Positions 38,139 to 48,289 are shown, numbered from the stretch's first letter. The stretch is DNA of 64,000 nt from Methylobacterium sp. Leaf465 (GCF_001424705.1 NZ_LMRA01000023.1:189004-253003), one strand, 5' to 3'. The notes: a model not told the origin generated them from the letters alone. A program made the numbers and translations.

Positions 38139-38276
38139 ATGATCCCGTCCCCGCCCCGGATCGACCCCTGCCTCGGCCTCGGCGCGAGCCTGATGTTCGT
38201 CGTGCTCTCGGCGCTCCGCCGCGACGCCGCGCGCCGGGGCGCGGCGGAAGCCGGCCCGAGCCTCAGGGGGGCGTAG
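38139..38276 (+). CDS. Small hypothetical protein after cobQ
   Basis: A 45-codon frame beginning MIPSPPRIDPCLGLGASLMFVVL, with a short hydrophobic middle and an Arg/Ala-rich tail. GAGGAAG lies 6 bases before the ATG, a good ribosome-binding site, and the gene follows cobQ by 67 bases on the same strand. The last 14 bases overlap the 3' end of the convergent DUF3616 gene. No family is recognised. It may be a small membrane-associated protein or a chance frame. Confidence 0.4.
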   Translation: MIPSPPRIDPCLGLGASLMFVVLSALRRDAARRGAAEAGPSLRGA

Positions 38277-39405
38277 GCGCGCCCCTCTCCGGGATCGGCA
38301 CCGCGTAGGCGTGCGGCGCCCCGTTCCGAAGGCTGTCGAACAGGACGAGGACCCGGCCCGATCCGAGCGGGACCACGGCCTCGGCCTTGCCGTCGATGAC
38401 CTTGCCCTTCTCGTTCTCGCCGCGGACCGGCGCGAGGGTGGCGACGGGGGTCAGGGCGCCGGAGGGCAGGTCGACGAGGGACAGCCGAAAGGGAACGGGC
38501 AGGCCGTTGCGGGACGAGCCCGTGAGCACCAGCATCCGTCCGTCGGGCAGGATCGTGAGGTCGCGGACGCCCGCATCGGGTCCGGCCTCCAGGGGGATCG
38601 TGCCGATTTCGGCCGACAGGGCGGCGTTTCCATCCGCGAACAGCGCCTCGACCGGTACGGAGACGAGGAAGGCCTTGCCCGCGAGGCTCGGTGCCCGCAG
38701 GCCCGCGTAGAGGCGCCCGCCCACGACCGCGAGCCCTTCGACGTTCAGGCCGTTCGGCTGCGGCGTGCCCTCCGGCGGCAAGGCATTCCAATCGAATTCC
38801 AGGTCGCGCAGCACGGAGTCGCGCACGGGCGCGGAGGCCATCAGGGCGTCGAACAGGCGGTAGGTGCTCACCGTCTCCGCGGCGGCGGTGCCGTCGGCGT
38901 TCGGCCGCAGGCGCGTGAGGATCATCGACGACAGTTTGTACCTGCGCTTGCCCCGGGTGCAGCCGTGCGACCCGGTGACGTAGAAGAAGGGCTCGGCATA
39001 GGCCACGGCCTCGCCGTCGAGCTGATCGAACCTGCCCGGACCGCCGCTGCATCGGGACTGCGCGGGGGGCGTGCCCCGGATGGCCGGCGAGGGCGCCGTG
39101 CCGAGGTCGTAGGCGGTGGCGCCGGGCGTCAGCGTGGTCCCGGCGAGGCGGGCGAACTGCGCGCCGCGGTTCTCGTCGTTGACCACGACGCAGAGGCGGC
39201 TGCCGTCCGCGTCGGTCGGGCGGCAGGCCATGCCGCTGAGGTCGTAGGCCCCGTCGCCCTTCGTCTCGCCGTCGAAATCGCGGGTGACGGTGTAGGGCGT
39301 CGGCAGGCCCTCGGCGGTGCGGCCGGGGGTCGGAGCGGCGAGGCCGAGGGCGGCCAGCGCCAGGGCTCCCCGTCGCCCGAGGCGTGTCGTCTTCGACCGG
39401 ATCAT
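38263..39405 (-). CDS. DUF3616 family secreted protein
   Basis: A 380-residue exported protein. The N-terminus has twin arginines (TTRLGRRGALALAALGLAAP), so Tat export is possible. The mature part has YDLSGMACRP, VVNDENRGAQFARLAG, DQLDGEAVAYAEPFFYVTGSHGC and RDLTILPDGRMLVLTGSS, matching DUF3616, a beta-propeller-like family. No enzymatic role is established. The start overlaps the cbiB stop by four bases, so it is probably translated with that cobalamin gene. Confidence 0.72.
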   Translation of the reverse strand: MIRSKTTRLGRRGALALAALGLAAPTPGRTAEGLPTPYTVTRDFDGETKGDGAYDLSGMACRPTDADGSRLCVVVNDENRGAQFARLAGTTLTPGATAYDLGTAPSPAIRGTPPAQSRCSGGPGRFDQLDGEAVAYAEPFFYVTGSHGCTRGKRRYKLSSMILTRLRPNADGTAAAETVSTYRLFDALMASAPVRDSVLRDLEFDWNALPPEGTPQPNGLNVEGLAVVGGRLYAGLRAPSLAGKAFLVSVPVEALFADGNAALSAEIGTIPLEAGPDAGVRDLTILPDGRMLVLTGSSRNGLPVPFRLSLVDLPSGALTPVATLAPVRGENEKGKVIDGKAEAVVPLGSGRVLVLFDSLRNGAPHAYAVPIPERGAPTPP

Positions 39406-40403
39406 GCGAGGGCGACCTTGAGGAGGACCAGGAGGAGGAGGGCGAGCCCGAACAGGAATCCGCACGCCGTGCGGTAGAGCGCAAGCGCCCGTTCCACGTC
39501 GGCCGGGGTCGCCTCCGTGCGCCCGTCGCCCATCCAGCCATCCGCGACGCGGGTGGTGCCGTAGGTTCGGGGGCCGGCGAGCGCCAAGCCGAGAGCCCCC
39601 GCCATGGCGGCCTCCGGCCAGCCGGCATTGGGCGAGCGGTGGCGGCCGGCATCCCGCCGCACCGCCCGCCAGGCTTGGCCGGGCGAAGCGCCGGCATGGA
39701 CGGCCGCGGCCGCGACGAGGAGCAGGGCGGTCAGCCGCGAGGCCGGAAGGTTCACAAGATCGTCGAGGCGGGCGGCGGCCCAGCCATAGGCCTCGTGGCG
39801 CGGGGTGCGGTGGCCGATCATGCTGTCGGCGGTGTTGATCGCCTTGTAGAGCGCGCCGCCGGGCAGGCCGCCGACCCCGATCCAGAAGGCCGGCGCCACG
39901 ATGCCGTCGGAGAAGTTCTCGGAGAGGCTCTCGATGGCCGCCCGGCAGATGCCGGCCTCGTCCAGGGTCTCGGGATCGCGCCCGACGATCATCGACACCG
40001 CGCGGCGTCCGCCCGCGAGGCCCTCGCACCGCAGATCGGCCGCCACGCGGGCGACGTGGCTGTGCAGACTGCGCTGGGCCGGCAGGCTCGCCGCCAGCAG
40101 GGCGAGGACGAGGAGCGCGGGCAGGAGGCCGGCGGCGCCGGCCAGGGCGGTGAGGGCCAGGGCGAGGCTGCCGACGACCCCCAGAAGCACGAGGAGCCCG
40201 GCCACGCCCGCGAGCCGGCGGCGAACCGGCGCCCCCCGGTTCCAGTGGCGGTCGAGGGTCGCGATCAGCGCGCCGATCCAGGTGACAGGATGGCCGAGCG
40301 CCCTGTAGAGCCGGTCCGGATAGCCGGCTGTCGCCTCGACGGCGAGGGCGAGCACCAGGACGATGAGCGTATCGGGCGGATGGGTGAGGGCGGTCCAGGA
40401 CAT
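39402..40403 (-). CDS. cbiB: Adenosylcobinamide-phosphate synthase
   Basis: A 333-residue membrane protein (CbiB, also named CobD in the aerobic nomenclature), which joins an aminopropanol arm to adenosylcobyric acid. HPVTWIGALIATLDRHWNRG, ESLSENFSDGIVAPAFW and GALYKAINTADSMIGHR are diagnostic, and several membrane helices are present. It diverges from cobC by 12 bases, and its product is used together with the cobC product. It is coupled to the downstream DUF3616 gene. Confidence 0.92.
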   Translation of the reverse strand: MSWTALTHPPDTLIVLVLALAVEATAGYPDRLYRALGHPVTWIGALIATLDRHWNRGAPVRRRLAGVAGLLVLLGVVGSLALALTALAGAAGLLPALLVLALLAASLPAQRSLHSHVARVAADLRCEGLAGGRRAVSMIVGRDPETLDEAGICRAAIESLSENFSDGIVAPAFWIGVGGLPGGALYKAINTADSMIGHRTPRHEAYGWAAARLDDLVNLPASRLTALLLVAAAAVHAGASPGQAWRAVRRDAGRHRSPNAGWPEAAMAGALGLALAGPRTYGTTRVADGWMGDGRTEATPADVERALALYRTACGFLFGLALLLLVLLKVALA

Positions 40404-40415
40404 GCGGTCTCGGTG

Positions 40416-41420
40416 ATGGCGCGCGGCCCGGGGATGGGTGACGGAATCGCCCATGGCGGCGATCTCGATGCCGCTCGACGCCTCTTCCCGCAAGCGCTCG
40501 AGCCCTGGCTGGATCTCTCCACGGGGATCAATCCGGTGCCCTATCCGTGTCCGGCCCTCGACGCCAGCGCCTTCCGGCGCCTGCCTTCGGCCGCCGACCT
40601 CGGCGCCCTGCGCGCGGCCGCCGCCGACGCCTACGGGGTGGCCGATCCGGACCGGATCGTCGCCGCGCCCGGAACCCAGATCCTGATCGAGACCCTGCCG
40701 CGCCTCGTGACACGCGCCCGCGTTGCCGTGGTGGGGCCCACCTATGCCGAGCACGCCGCCGCCTGGGCCCGGGCCGGCCACGCCGTCGTGACCGTACCGG
40801 GGCTCGGGGCGGCCCGGGACACGGACGTGGTCGTCGTCGTGAACCCCAACAATCCGGACGGACGGACCTGGGAGGCCGGAACGCTGCGGGCGCTCGCCAA
40901 CGACCTGGCGGGCCGCGGGGGCCTGCTCGTCGTCGACGAGGCCTTCGCCGACCTGGAGCCGATCGAGACCCTGGGGGCCTCCCTCGGCCCGGGCCTCGTG
41001 GTCCTGCGCTCTTTCGGAAAGACCTACGGTCTCGCCGGCATCCGGCTCGGCTTCGCCCTCGGCGAACCGGGCCTCGCCGCCGCCCTCGCGGAGGCGCTCG
41101 GGCCCTGGGCGGTCTCGGGCCCGGCGCTGGCCATCGGGCGCGCCGCCCTGTCCGACGCGCCCTGGCGGCGGGAGGCCGCCACCGCCCGGGCCGCGGATGC
41201 CGCGCGCCTCGATCGGATGATCCTGCGGGCCGGCGGGACGCCCATCGGCGGCACTTGCCTGTTCCGCACCGCCGACTTTCCCGACGCGCCCGGCCTGTTC
41301 GACCGCCTCGGCGCGGCCGGGATCTATGTCCGGCGCTTCGCCGGGACCCCCGCGCGCCTGCGCTTCGGCTTGCCGCCGGACAAGGCGGCCTGGTGCCGGC
41401 TGTCGCGGATCCTCCGGTAA
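40416..41420 (+). CDS. cobC: Threonine-phosphate decarboxylase, CobC
   Basis: A 334-residue PLP-dependent class I/II aminotransferase-fold enzyme that makes (R)-1-amino-2-propanol O-phosphate from threonine phosphate, which CbiB uses. IAHGGDLDAARRLF at the N-terminus and DLSTGINPVPYP are CobC signatures. VVNPNNPDGR is near 139, and SFGKTYGLAGIRLGFALG carries the PLP lysine. Start 40416 or 40434 are both possible. The gene diverges from cbiB. Confidence 0.9.
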   Translation: MARGPGMGDGIAHGGDLDAARRLFPQALEPWLDLSTGINPVPYPCPALDASAFRRLPSAADLGALRAAAADAYGVADPDRIVAAPGTQILIETLPRLVTRARVAVVGPTYAEHAAAWARAGHAVVTVPGLGAARDTDVVVVVNPNNPDGRTWEAGTLRALANDLAGRGGLLVVDEAFADLEPIETLGASLGPGLVVLRSFGKTYGLAGIRLGFALGEPGLAAALAEALGPWAVSGPALAIGRAALSDAPWRREAATARAADAARLDRMILRAGGTPIGGTCLFRTADFPDAPGLFDRLGAAGIYVRRFAGTPARLRFGLPPDKAAWCRLSRILR

Positions 41421-41427
41421 GGGACGA

Positions 41428-42618
41428 TCAGGCGCCCCTCGGCTCCAGCACGTTCACGAGGAAGCCCGCGCCCGCCAGGAGGATGCCGACGGCGCAGACG
41501 CCGGACCAGCCGGCCATGAGGAAGGCCTGGGAACCGGCGAAGGCCCCGAACGCCCCGAACACGAACATCACCGTGAACAGCACGGTGTTGATCCGCCCGC
41601 GGGCGCTCGGAACGAGGGCGTAGACCCGGGTCTGGTTGGCGATGAGGGCGGCGTTGAGGCCGATGTCGATCAGGAGGACCCCGAGGCCCACCGCGATCAG
41701 GGACCAGGCGCCGCCCGCCCACAGCACCGCGAAGGCCGCGACCACGAAGAGGGCGCCGGCCACCACCATCGGGCGCGGGCCGCGCCGGTCCGTGAAGCGG
41801 CCCGAGAGCGGGGCCACGAAGGCGCCCGCGACGCCGATGACGCCGAACATCCCCGCCCCGGCCGCCGTCAGGTTGAAGGGCGGCGCCTCGACCAGCAGGG
41901 CCAGGGTCGCCCAGAAGGCGTTGAAGCTGGCGAAGAGCAGCCCCTGCGACAGGCTCGACCGGCGCAGCACCGGCTGGCTGCGCACGAGGTGGAGGATCGA
42001 CAGCATCAGGGCGCGGTAGCGCAGGGGCCGGGTCTGCGGAATCTTCGGCAGCGTGGCGGCGGCGATGCCGGTCATCCCCAGCGCCACGACCGCCGCGGCG
42101 AAGAACACCGCCCGCCAGCCGTACTGCGCGCCCACGAGGCCGCTGGCCGTGCGCGCCAGCAGGATGCCGGTGAGGAGGCCGGTCATCACCTGGCCCACCA
42201 CGCTGCCGCGGGTGGCGTCCGGCGCCAGCTCGGCGGCGAAGGGCACCGCCTGCTGCGCCGCCGAGGCGAGGATGCCGATGACGAGGCTGGACAGGGCCAG
42301 GCAGGCGAGGTTCGGGCTCAGCGCCGCGGCCAGGAGCGCCACGGCGAGGCCGAGGGTCTGGCCGATGATCAGGCGCCGGCGGGACAGGCTGTCCCCCAGC
42401 GGCACCAGGCCGAGGATGCCGAGCCCATAGCCGACGAGGGAGGCGGTCGGGACCCAGAGGGCGGCACGCTCGCCGAACTCCCCGACGAGGAGCCCGAGGA
42501 GGGGCTGGTTGTAGTAGATGTTGGCGACGGCCCCGCCCGCGATCAGGGTCAGCCCGAGCCGGGCCCGCGGCGTGAACCCGTGGCGTCCGCCCGTATCGGC
42601 CTGCGCTCCGCCGCTCAT
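41428..42618 (-). CDS. MFS transporter (drug/proton antiporter-like)
   Basis: A 396-residue major facilitator with about twelve hydrophobic segments. After a short basic N-terminus come IYYNQPLLGLLVGEFG, PLGDSLSRRRLIIGQ and, in the second half, SGRFTDRRGPRPMVVAG. The repeated D-R-R/K-G-type loop between helices 2-3 and 8-9 is typical. The substrate cannot be told, but the group usually exports small molecules or sugars. It converges with cobC with 7 bases between stops, and has no linked regulator. Confidence 0.85.
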   Translation of the reverse strand: MSGGAQADTGGRHGFTPRARLGLTLIAGGAVANIYYNQPLLGLLVGEFGERAALWVPTASLVGYGLGILGLVPLGDSLSRRRLIIGQTLGLAVALLAAALSPNLACLALSSLVIGILASAAQQAVPFAAELAPDATRGSVVGQVMTGLLTGILLARTASGLVGAQYGWRAVFFAAAVVALGMTGIAAATLPKIPQTRPLRYRALMLSILHLVRSQPVLRRSSLSQGLLFASFNAFWATLALLVEAPPFNLTAAGAGMFGVIGVAGAFVAPLSGRFTDRRGPRPMVVAGALFVVAAFAVLWAGGAWSLIAVGLGVLLIDIGLNAALIANQTRVYALVPSARGRINTVLFTVMFVFGAFGAFAGSQAFLMAGWSGVCAVGILLAGAGFLVNVLEPRGA

Positions 42619-43112
42619 GCGGGGCGGCCCCCGGCGACTCCGCGCGCGGACAGGCAGGGGGGCGGACAGGCTTGGAGGGTCATGCGCGGGATCTCGGGGG
42701 GCGGCGGAGCCGGGGCCGCGATGGGATCCGGGCGCCGACGGGGGCATCCGCTGCCCGGTTAGGCCTGCGCACTGGCTTCGGCAACCCGGAACGGTCGGAC
42801 GAGGGATGGGAATCGGTCTTCGTCGCCCCTGATCGTCCGGCCCGACCTGGACCCTACTCTTTCGCGCACGGAGGCTTTGTCTTGCCGCCACCCGCTCGGC
42901 CACGTCGTCGCGGGGTATGTGCGCGGAATTTCAGTCGTCCCATATACCGAATGTTATGGGCGACCTGTGTTGCGGCTTTCATTCCTGCACCCTGCACTTG
43001 GAATTCTGCGCAACTTGCGCTCTGATTGAAATCGGACCCGGTGAGTCGCGGCGTTCGCGGAGGTCAAGTCGGCGCTCCTGCAAGGCCGCGCTCATCGTCC
43101 AGGGAGTTTCGA
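42619..43112. other. Non-coding stretch between divergent genes
   Basis: About 490 bases with no supported gene. A Cys-rich frame from 42917 looks like chance. Composition becomes less GC-rich near 42920-43030, a likely promoter zone for the small gene at 43113. No operator was recognised. Confidence 0.4.
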
Positions 43113-43313
43113 ATGGCGACCTACCGCGTCAACTTTGCCAAGCAGATCCTGGGTGTGCCGTTCACGGTCGGCTCGGTGGACATCACCCGCGCCCGGGATC
43201 CGATGCGCGCGCTGCGCGCCGCCGAACTGCGCTTCGCCCGGCAGCACGGGGTCGTGGATTGGCGCGAGCGGGCGGACCAGGCGGAGATCGCCCCGGCTTC
43301 CGGTCAGGATTAG
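43113..43313 (+). CDS. Small conserved-looking protein, unknown function
   Basis: A 66-residue protein (MATYRVNFAKQILGVPFTVG at the start), with an alternating beta-like N-terminus, an RARDPMRALRAAELRFARQHG helix and an acidic tail. AGGGAG lies 6 bases before the ATG, and the reading frame has the codon bias of neighbouring genes. No domain is recognised. It is separated from the malonyl-CoA decarboxylase gene by about 150 bases, so co-transcription is possible but not shown. Confidence 0.6.
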   Translation: MATYRVNFAKQILGVPFTVGSVDITRARDPMRALRAAELRFARQHGVVDWRERADQAEIAPASGQD

Positions 43314-43465
43314 GGCCGCGCCCCCGCCCTGCGCGTCTTTACGGCCACGGTCTCTGGTCCTGCGCGTGGAGCCGCCCTAAGGTAGCGGCCAAGCCGGGAC
43401 CCCACGATGCGTGGGGCCGCCGGTGCGCCCAGGTCGGGCGCCAGTGAGGGGGCAGGCGGCGTGCC

Positions 43466-44872
43466 ATGGCGGCGATCTCTTTCTTCGGCGATCTGCTCCA
43501 GACCATCAGCGACCGGGGCCGGGATCTCATCGGCATCGGGCGGGGTGACCTGGCGGCCCGTGCCACCGCCCAGGAACTGGTCAAGCTCTGCGAGGATCTG
43601 ATCTCCCGGCGCGGCGAGGCCTCCGGGGTGGCCCTGGCCCGGCTGATCCTCGAACGCTACGCCACCCTGGCCCGGCCCGAGCGTACCGGTTTCCTGCGCC
43701 TCGTCGCCACCGAGTTCGCCGCCGACCATGCCGCCGTGGACGAGGCGATCGCGGCCTACCGGGCCGATCCGACCCGGGCGGCCCTGGGCGCTCTCCACGA
43801 TGCGGCCGAGCCGCGGAGCCAGGAACTCATCCGCCGCCTGAACCTCGCCAAGGACGGGACCCGCGCCCTGGTGCGGATGCGCGAGGACCTGTTCGGGCTG
43901 CGCCGCGAGCTCCGTCAGGAGGAGGCCGACCCCGACCTCATCGACGCCGCCGACAGCCTCGACAGCGATTTCGAGCACCTGTTCGCCTCGTGGTTCAACC
44001 GCGGCTTCCTGGTCCTGCGCCACATCGACTGGACGACCCCGGCCCACATCCTCGAGAAGATCATCCGCTACGAGGCGGTGCACGAGATCACCGGGTGGGA
44101 CGACCTGCGCCGACGGATCGAACCGACGGATCGGCGCTGCTTCGCGTTCTTCCATCCCGCCCTGGTCGACGAGCCGCTGATCTTCGTCGAGGTCGCGCTC
44201 ACCGCCGGCATCGCCCCCGCCATCGCGCCGATCCTGGCCCATGAGCGCGAGCCCCTGCCGCTGAAGGCCGCCACCACGGCGATCTTCTACTCGATCTCGA
44301 ACTGCCAGAAGGGGCTGGCCGGCGTCACCTTCGGCAACTTCCTGATCAAGCAGGTGGTCGAGGACCTCGCCCGGGAGATCCCGAGCCTGAAGACCTTCGT
44401 CACCCTCTCACCGGTCCCGGGCTTCTCCGCCTGGCTCGACCGCGAGCGCCGCTCCGACGCGCCGCAGGGGCTGACCCGCGACGACGTCGAGGCCCTGCGC
44501 ATCATCGACGAACCGGACTGGCAGACCGACAAGGCCAAGTGCGAGGCCGTGCGCAAGGCGATGATCCCGGCGGCGGCCGCCTATTTCCTGCGCGCCAAGA
44601 ACGAGCGCGGGCGGCCCCTCGACCCCGTCGCCCGGTTCCATCTCGGCAATGGCGCCCGGCTGGAGCGGCTGAACTTCCTCGGTGACGTCTCCCCCAAGGG
44701 GCTCGCCCAATCGCGCGGCCTGATGGTCAACTACCTCTACGATCTCTCGGCCATCGAGAAGAACCACGAGACCTACGCCAATCTCGGCACCGTCGCCGCC
44801 TCCAGCGCGGTGAGCCGCGAGCTCCGGAGCAACCTGCCGCCGATGCGGGCGGTGGCCCTGGCCGAGGCCTGA
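43466..44872 (+). CDS. matA: Malonyl-CoA decarboxylase
   Basis: A 468-residue malonyl-CoA decarboxylase, converting malonyl-CoA to acetyl-CoA and CO2. Recognisable blocks are WFNRGFLVLRHIDWTTPAHILEKII, CFAFFHPALVDEPLIFVEVAL, SISNCQKGLAGVTFGNFLIKQV and FVTLSPVPGF, followed by FHLGNGARLERLN and MVNYLYDL near the end. These match the bacterial and eukaryotic Mcd family. It lies upstream of malonyl-CoA synthetase on the same strand with a 120-base gap, forming a malonate use pathway. Confidence 0.9.
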   Translation: MAAISFFGDLLQTISDRGRDLIGIGRGDLAARATAQELVKLCEDLISRRGEASGVALARLILERYATLARPERTGFLRLVATEFAADHAAVDEAIAAYRADPTRAALGALHDAAEPRSQELIRRLNLAKDGTRALVRMREDLFGLRRELRQEEADPDLIDAADSLDSDFEHLFASWFNRGFLVLRHIDWTTPAHILEKIIRYEAVHEITGWDDLRRRIEPTDRRCFAFFHPALVDEPLIFVEVALTAGIAPAIAPILAHEREPLPLKAATTAIFYSISNCQKGLAGVTFGNFLIKQVVEDLAREIPSLKTFVTLSPVPGFSAWLDRERRSDAPQGLTRDDVEALRIIDEPDWQTDKAKCEAVRKAMIPAAAAYFLRAKNERGRPLDPVARFHLGNGARLERLNFLGDVSPKGLAQSRGLMVNYLYDLSAIEKNHETYANLGTVAASSAVSRELRSNLPPMRAVALAEA

Positions 44873-44993
44873 GCCCTCCACCCACGCCGCCCTCGGGCGA
44901 CATCGCATTTCCCGCCACCTCGATGGAGCGAAGCGAAGATCGTAGGAAACCGACGATCGACAGCGTATCCGTCCCTGCCATCTTCGCCCCGTC

Positions 44994-46538
44994 ATGTCCG
45001 AAACGCCGATGACCAATCACCTCTTCGATCTCGTCCGCCAGAGAATGCCGGCCGATCCTGCCGCCAAGCTGTTCCTGGAGACCGGCGAGGGCGCCCGCTA
45101 CTCCTACGCGGACCTCATCGTGCGCTCGGGCGCCTACGCCGCGGCCCTGGCGGCCGCGGGGGTGAAGCCCGGGGACCGGGTGGCGGTGCAGGCGGAGAAG
45201 AGCCCGGAATTCCTGTTCCTGTATCTTGGCGCGGTTCGGGCCGGGGCGGTGTTCCTGCCCCTGAACACCGCCTACACCCCCACCGAGATCGCCTACTTCC
45301 TGGGCGACGCCGAGCCGGCCCTGTTCGTCTGCGATCCGGCCAAGCACGAGGCCCTCGCGCCCGTGGCGCGGGATGCCGGCGTGCCGGTGGTGCACACCCT
45401 CGACGCGCGGGGCCACGGCACCCTGGCCGAGGCCGCCGATGCCGAGACGGAAGCCTTCTCCGACGTGGCGCGCGGCCCGGACGACCTCGCGGCCATCCTG
45501 TACACCTCGGGCACCACGGGGCGCTCCAAGGGCGCCATGCTGAGCCACGAGAACCTCGCCTCGAACGCCCGCACCCTCGTCCAGGCCTGGCGCTTCACGG
45601 CGGAGGACGTGCTGCTCCACGCGCTGCCGGTATTCCACACCCACGGCCTGTTCGTCGCCACCAACACGGTGCTGGCCAGCGGCGGAACGATGCTGTTCCT
45701 GGGGCGGTTCGATCCGACCCAGGTCCTCGCCCTTCTCCCGCGCGCCACCGCCATGATGGGCGTGCCGACCTTCTACACCCGCCTGCTGAAGGAGGCCGGC
45801 CTGACGCCGGACGCCACCGCCGGAATCCGTCTGTTCGTGTCGGGGTCGGCGCCGCTGCTGGCCGAGACGCACCGCGACTGGCAGGCCCGCACGGGCCACG
45901 CCATCCTCGAGCGCTACGGCATGACCGAGACCAACATGAACACCTCGAACCCCTACGCGGGCGCGCGGGTGGCGGGCACCGTCGGCCCGGCCCTGCCGGG
46001 CGTGGCCGTGCGGGTGGTCGACCCGGAGACCGGGGCGGTCCTGGCGGCCGATGCCGTCGGCATGATCGAGGTCAAGGGTCCGAACGTCTTCCAGGGCTAC
46101 TGGCGGATGCCGGAGAAGACGGCGGCCGAGTTCAAGGCCGACGGCTTCTTCATCACCGGCGACCTCGGCAAGATCGACCCGGACGGCTACGTCCACATCG
46201 TCGGGCGCGGCAAGGACCTCATCATCACGGGGGGCTACAACGTCTACCCGAAGGAGATCGAGAACGAGATCGACGCCCTCCCGGGCGTGGTCGAGTCCGC
46301 GGTGATCGGCCTGCCCCATGCCGATTTCGGCGAGGGCGTCACGGCGGTGGTGGTCGGCCGGGCCGACGTGCCAGACGAGGCCGCGATCCTGCGCACGCTC
46401 GAAGGCCGGCTCGCCCGCTACAAGTGCCCCAAGCGCGTCCTCTTCGTCGAGGAATTGCCGCGCAACACCATGGGCAAGGTCCAGAAGAACCTGCTGCGGG
46501 ACGCCCATGCGGGCCTCTACGCGCCCGGCGGCGCCTGA
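44994..46538 (+). CDS. matB: Malonyl-CoA synthetase
   Basis: A 514-residue acyl-adenylate-forming enzyme that activates malonate with CoA. The AMP-binding motif YTSGTTGRSKGAMLSH starts near residue 170, YGMTETNMNTSNPY contains the adenylate-site and MatB-specific residues, and the hinge and C-terminal lysine motif PRNTMGKVQKN is close to the end. The pairing with Mcd supports malonate rather than another acid. The start is 44994 or 45009. No malonate-specific transporter is adjacent. Confidence 0.88.
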   Translation: MSETPMTNHLFDLVRQRMPADPAAKLFLETGEGARYSYADLIVRSGAYAAALAAAGVKPGDRVAVQAEKSPEFLFLYLGAVRAGAVFLPLNTAYTPTEIAYFLGDAEPALFVCDPAKHEALAPVARDAGVPVVHTLDARGHGTLAEAADAETEAFSDVARGPDDLAAILYTSGTTGRSKGAMLSHENLASNARTLVQAWRFTAEDVLLHALPVFHTHGLFVATNTVLASGGTMLFLGRFDPTQVLALLPRATAMMGVPTFYTRLLKEAGLTPDATAGIRLFVSGSAPLLAETHRDWQARTGHAILERYGMTETNMNTSNPYAGARVAGTVGPALPGVAVRVVDPETGAVLAADAVGMIEVKGPNVFQGYWRMPEKTAAEFKADGFFITGDLGKIDPDGYVHIVGRGKDLIITGGYNVYPKEIENEIDALPGVVESAVIGLPHADFGEGVTAVVVGRADVPDEAAILRTLEGRLARYKCPKRVLFVEELPRNTMGKVQKNLLRDAHAGLYAPGGA

Positions 46539-46591
46539 GGCGGCACCGCCGGCGGGCCCCAGCGCGGGACGGCCTTCGCTGGGTCCGTCCG

Positions 46592-48289
46592 CTACGCCGC
46601 CCGGACGGTGCTGAGGAAGTTCTGGACCTCGGCGCTGAGGTGCTCCGACTGACGCGACAATTCCCCGGCGGCCCCGAGCACCTGGGCGGCGGCGGCGCCG
46701 GTCTCCTCGGCCGCCTGGGCGACGCCCGTGATGGTGCTGGTGACGTCCGTGGTCCCCACCGAGGCCTGGGCCACGTTGCGGACGATCTCCTGCGTCGCAG
46801 CGCTCTGCTGTTCCACCGCCGCCGCGATCGTCGTCGCCACCGTGTTGATGTCGCGGATGCGCGTCGTGATCGAGCCGATCGCCGTGACCGCGTGGCCCGT
46901 GGCACCCTGAATATGCCCGATCTGGCTTCCGATTTCGTCGGTGGCCCGGGCGGTCTGGTTGGCGAGTTCCTTCACTTCCGCCGCCACCACGGCGAAGCCG
47001 CGTCCCGCCTCCCCGGCGCGGGCCGCCTCGATGGTGGCGTTGAGGGCCAGCAGATTGGTCTGGCCGGCGATCGTCGAGATCAGGCTCACCACGTCGCCGA
47101 TCCGGGACACGGCGGCGCTCAGCTCCTGGACCAGGGCCGAGGTGGTGTCGGCCTCGGTCACGGCCGACTGCGCCATCTGGGAGGAGTTCGAGACCTGGCG
47201 GCCGATCTCCTGCACAGAGTTGCCGAGTTCCTCGGCGGCCGCCGCCACGGTGCTCACGTTGACGGAGGCTTCCTCGGCGGCCGTCGCCACGGTGATGGAT
47301 TGCGATGCGGTCTCGCGGGCGGTGGTGGTCAGGGTCCCCGCCGTCGCCTGCAGTTCGGTCGACGACGCGGAGACCATGCCGATGATGCCGCCCACGGCAC
47401 CCTCGAAGCTGTCCGCGAGTTCGATCATCGTTGCGCGGCGTGCGGCCACTGCGGCCTCGTCGGCAATGCGGCGGATCTGCGCTTCCTCGGCACTCTTCCG
47501 GGCGACCATCGCCTTGATGCCGTCCACCGCCTTGCCGACGGCGCCGATCTCGTCGCCGCGCCGGGCCTCCGGAATGTCTGCATCGATCTCGCCCTGGGCC
47601 ATGCGGTTCAGGATCACCACCAGACGGCCCAGCGGCCGGGTGATTCCGAAGACCACGATGGTGCCGCACAGGAGGGCAGCCAGAACGAGACCGATGGCGG
47701 TGACGGTGATCAGCCGTTCGATCGCGATCGACATGTCCGCTTCGAGCGCCTGCTTGCCGGCCTTCATCTCCTCGGCGACCCGCTGCGCACGCTGCTCCAC
47801 CAGCCTGTTCAGATTGAGCCGGGCGGGTTGCGCATCGTGCTGGACGATCTGGGCTGCGACCGCATTCTCATTCCGGAGCCCGTGCTCGATGGACCGCGCC
47901 AGGACCGCGAAATAGGCCTCAGCCAAGCTTCGCAGATCCTTGCCGATCTTGCGGCGTTCCGGCGTTTCGGCCAGTGCGATCAGCGTATCGATGACTTCAA
48001 GCGCCCCGGCCGTGGCCGACGCATACTGCGCCTTGTATTGCGCCATCGGGACTTCTTCGGTTTCCAGGATGATGTTCCGGGTCAACAGGGCCGCTTCCGC
48101 GATCTTCAGCTGCGCCTTGAGGTAAGCTTCCTGCCGCGCGCTGAGAACTTCGATCACTTGCCGCGACTGGTCGGCGATGTTGTTCAGCGACGCGCGGGCG
48201 TAGAGGACGAGCCCGATGCTGAGGGCGCCCAGGGCGAACAGGGGAAGGGCGATCTTTGCCAGGACGCTGGCTTGATTGACGAAACGCAC
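46592..48289 (-). CDS. Methyl-accepting chemotaxis protein
   Basis: A 565-residue chemoreceptor. An N-terminal membrane helix (about 9-30), a periplasmic helical bundle, a second helix near 190-212 and a HAMP linker ([20 protein letters not shown]) are followed by a long cytoplasmic coiled coil. The signalling tip is [32 protein letters not shown]. The ligand is unknown. It is transcribed alone, with an AT-rich region directly upstream. Confidence 0.92.
   Translation of the reverse strand: MRFVNQASVLAKIALPLFALGALSIGLVLYARASLNNIADQSRQVIEVLSARQEAYLKAQLKIAEAALLTRNIILETEEVPMAQYKAQYASATAGALEVIDTLIALAETPERRKIGKDLRSLAEAYFAVLARSIEHGLRNENAVAAQIVQHDAQPARLNLNRLVEQRAQRVAEEMKAGKQALEADMSIAIERLITVTAIGLVLAALLCGTIVVFGITRPLGRLVVILNRMAQGEIDADIPEARRGDEIGAVGKAVDGIKAMVARKSAEEAQIRRIADEAAVAARRATMIELADSFEGAVGGIIGMVSASSTELQATAGTLTTTARETASQSITVATAAEEASVNVSTVAAAAEELGNSVQEIGRQVSNSSQMAQSAVTEADTTSALVQELSAAVSRIGDVVSLISTIAGQTNLLALNATIEAARAGEAGRGFAVVAAEVKELANQTARATDEIGSQIGHIQGATGHAVTAIGSITTRIRDINTVATTIAAAVEQQSAATQEIVRNVAQASVGTTDVTSTITGVAQAAEETGAAAAQVLGAAGELSRQSEHLSAEVQNFLSTVRAA

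Noticed and set aside
42917..43447. Cys-rich frame starting MCAEFQSS as a possible small metalloprotein
   Set aside because: The frame turns into Arg-rich low-complexity sequence, overlaps the better supported gene at 43113, and has no good ribosome-binding site.
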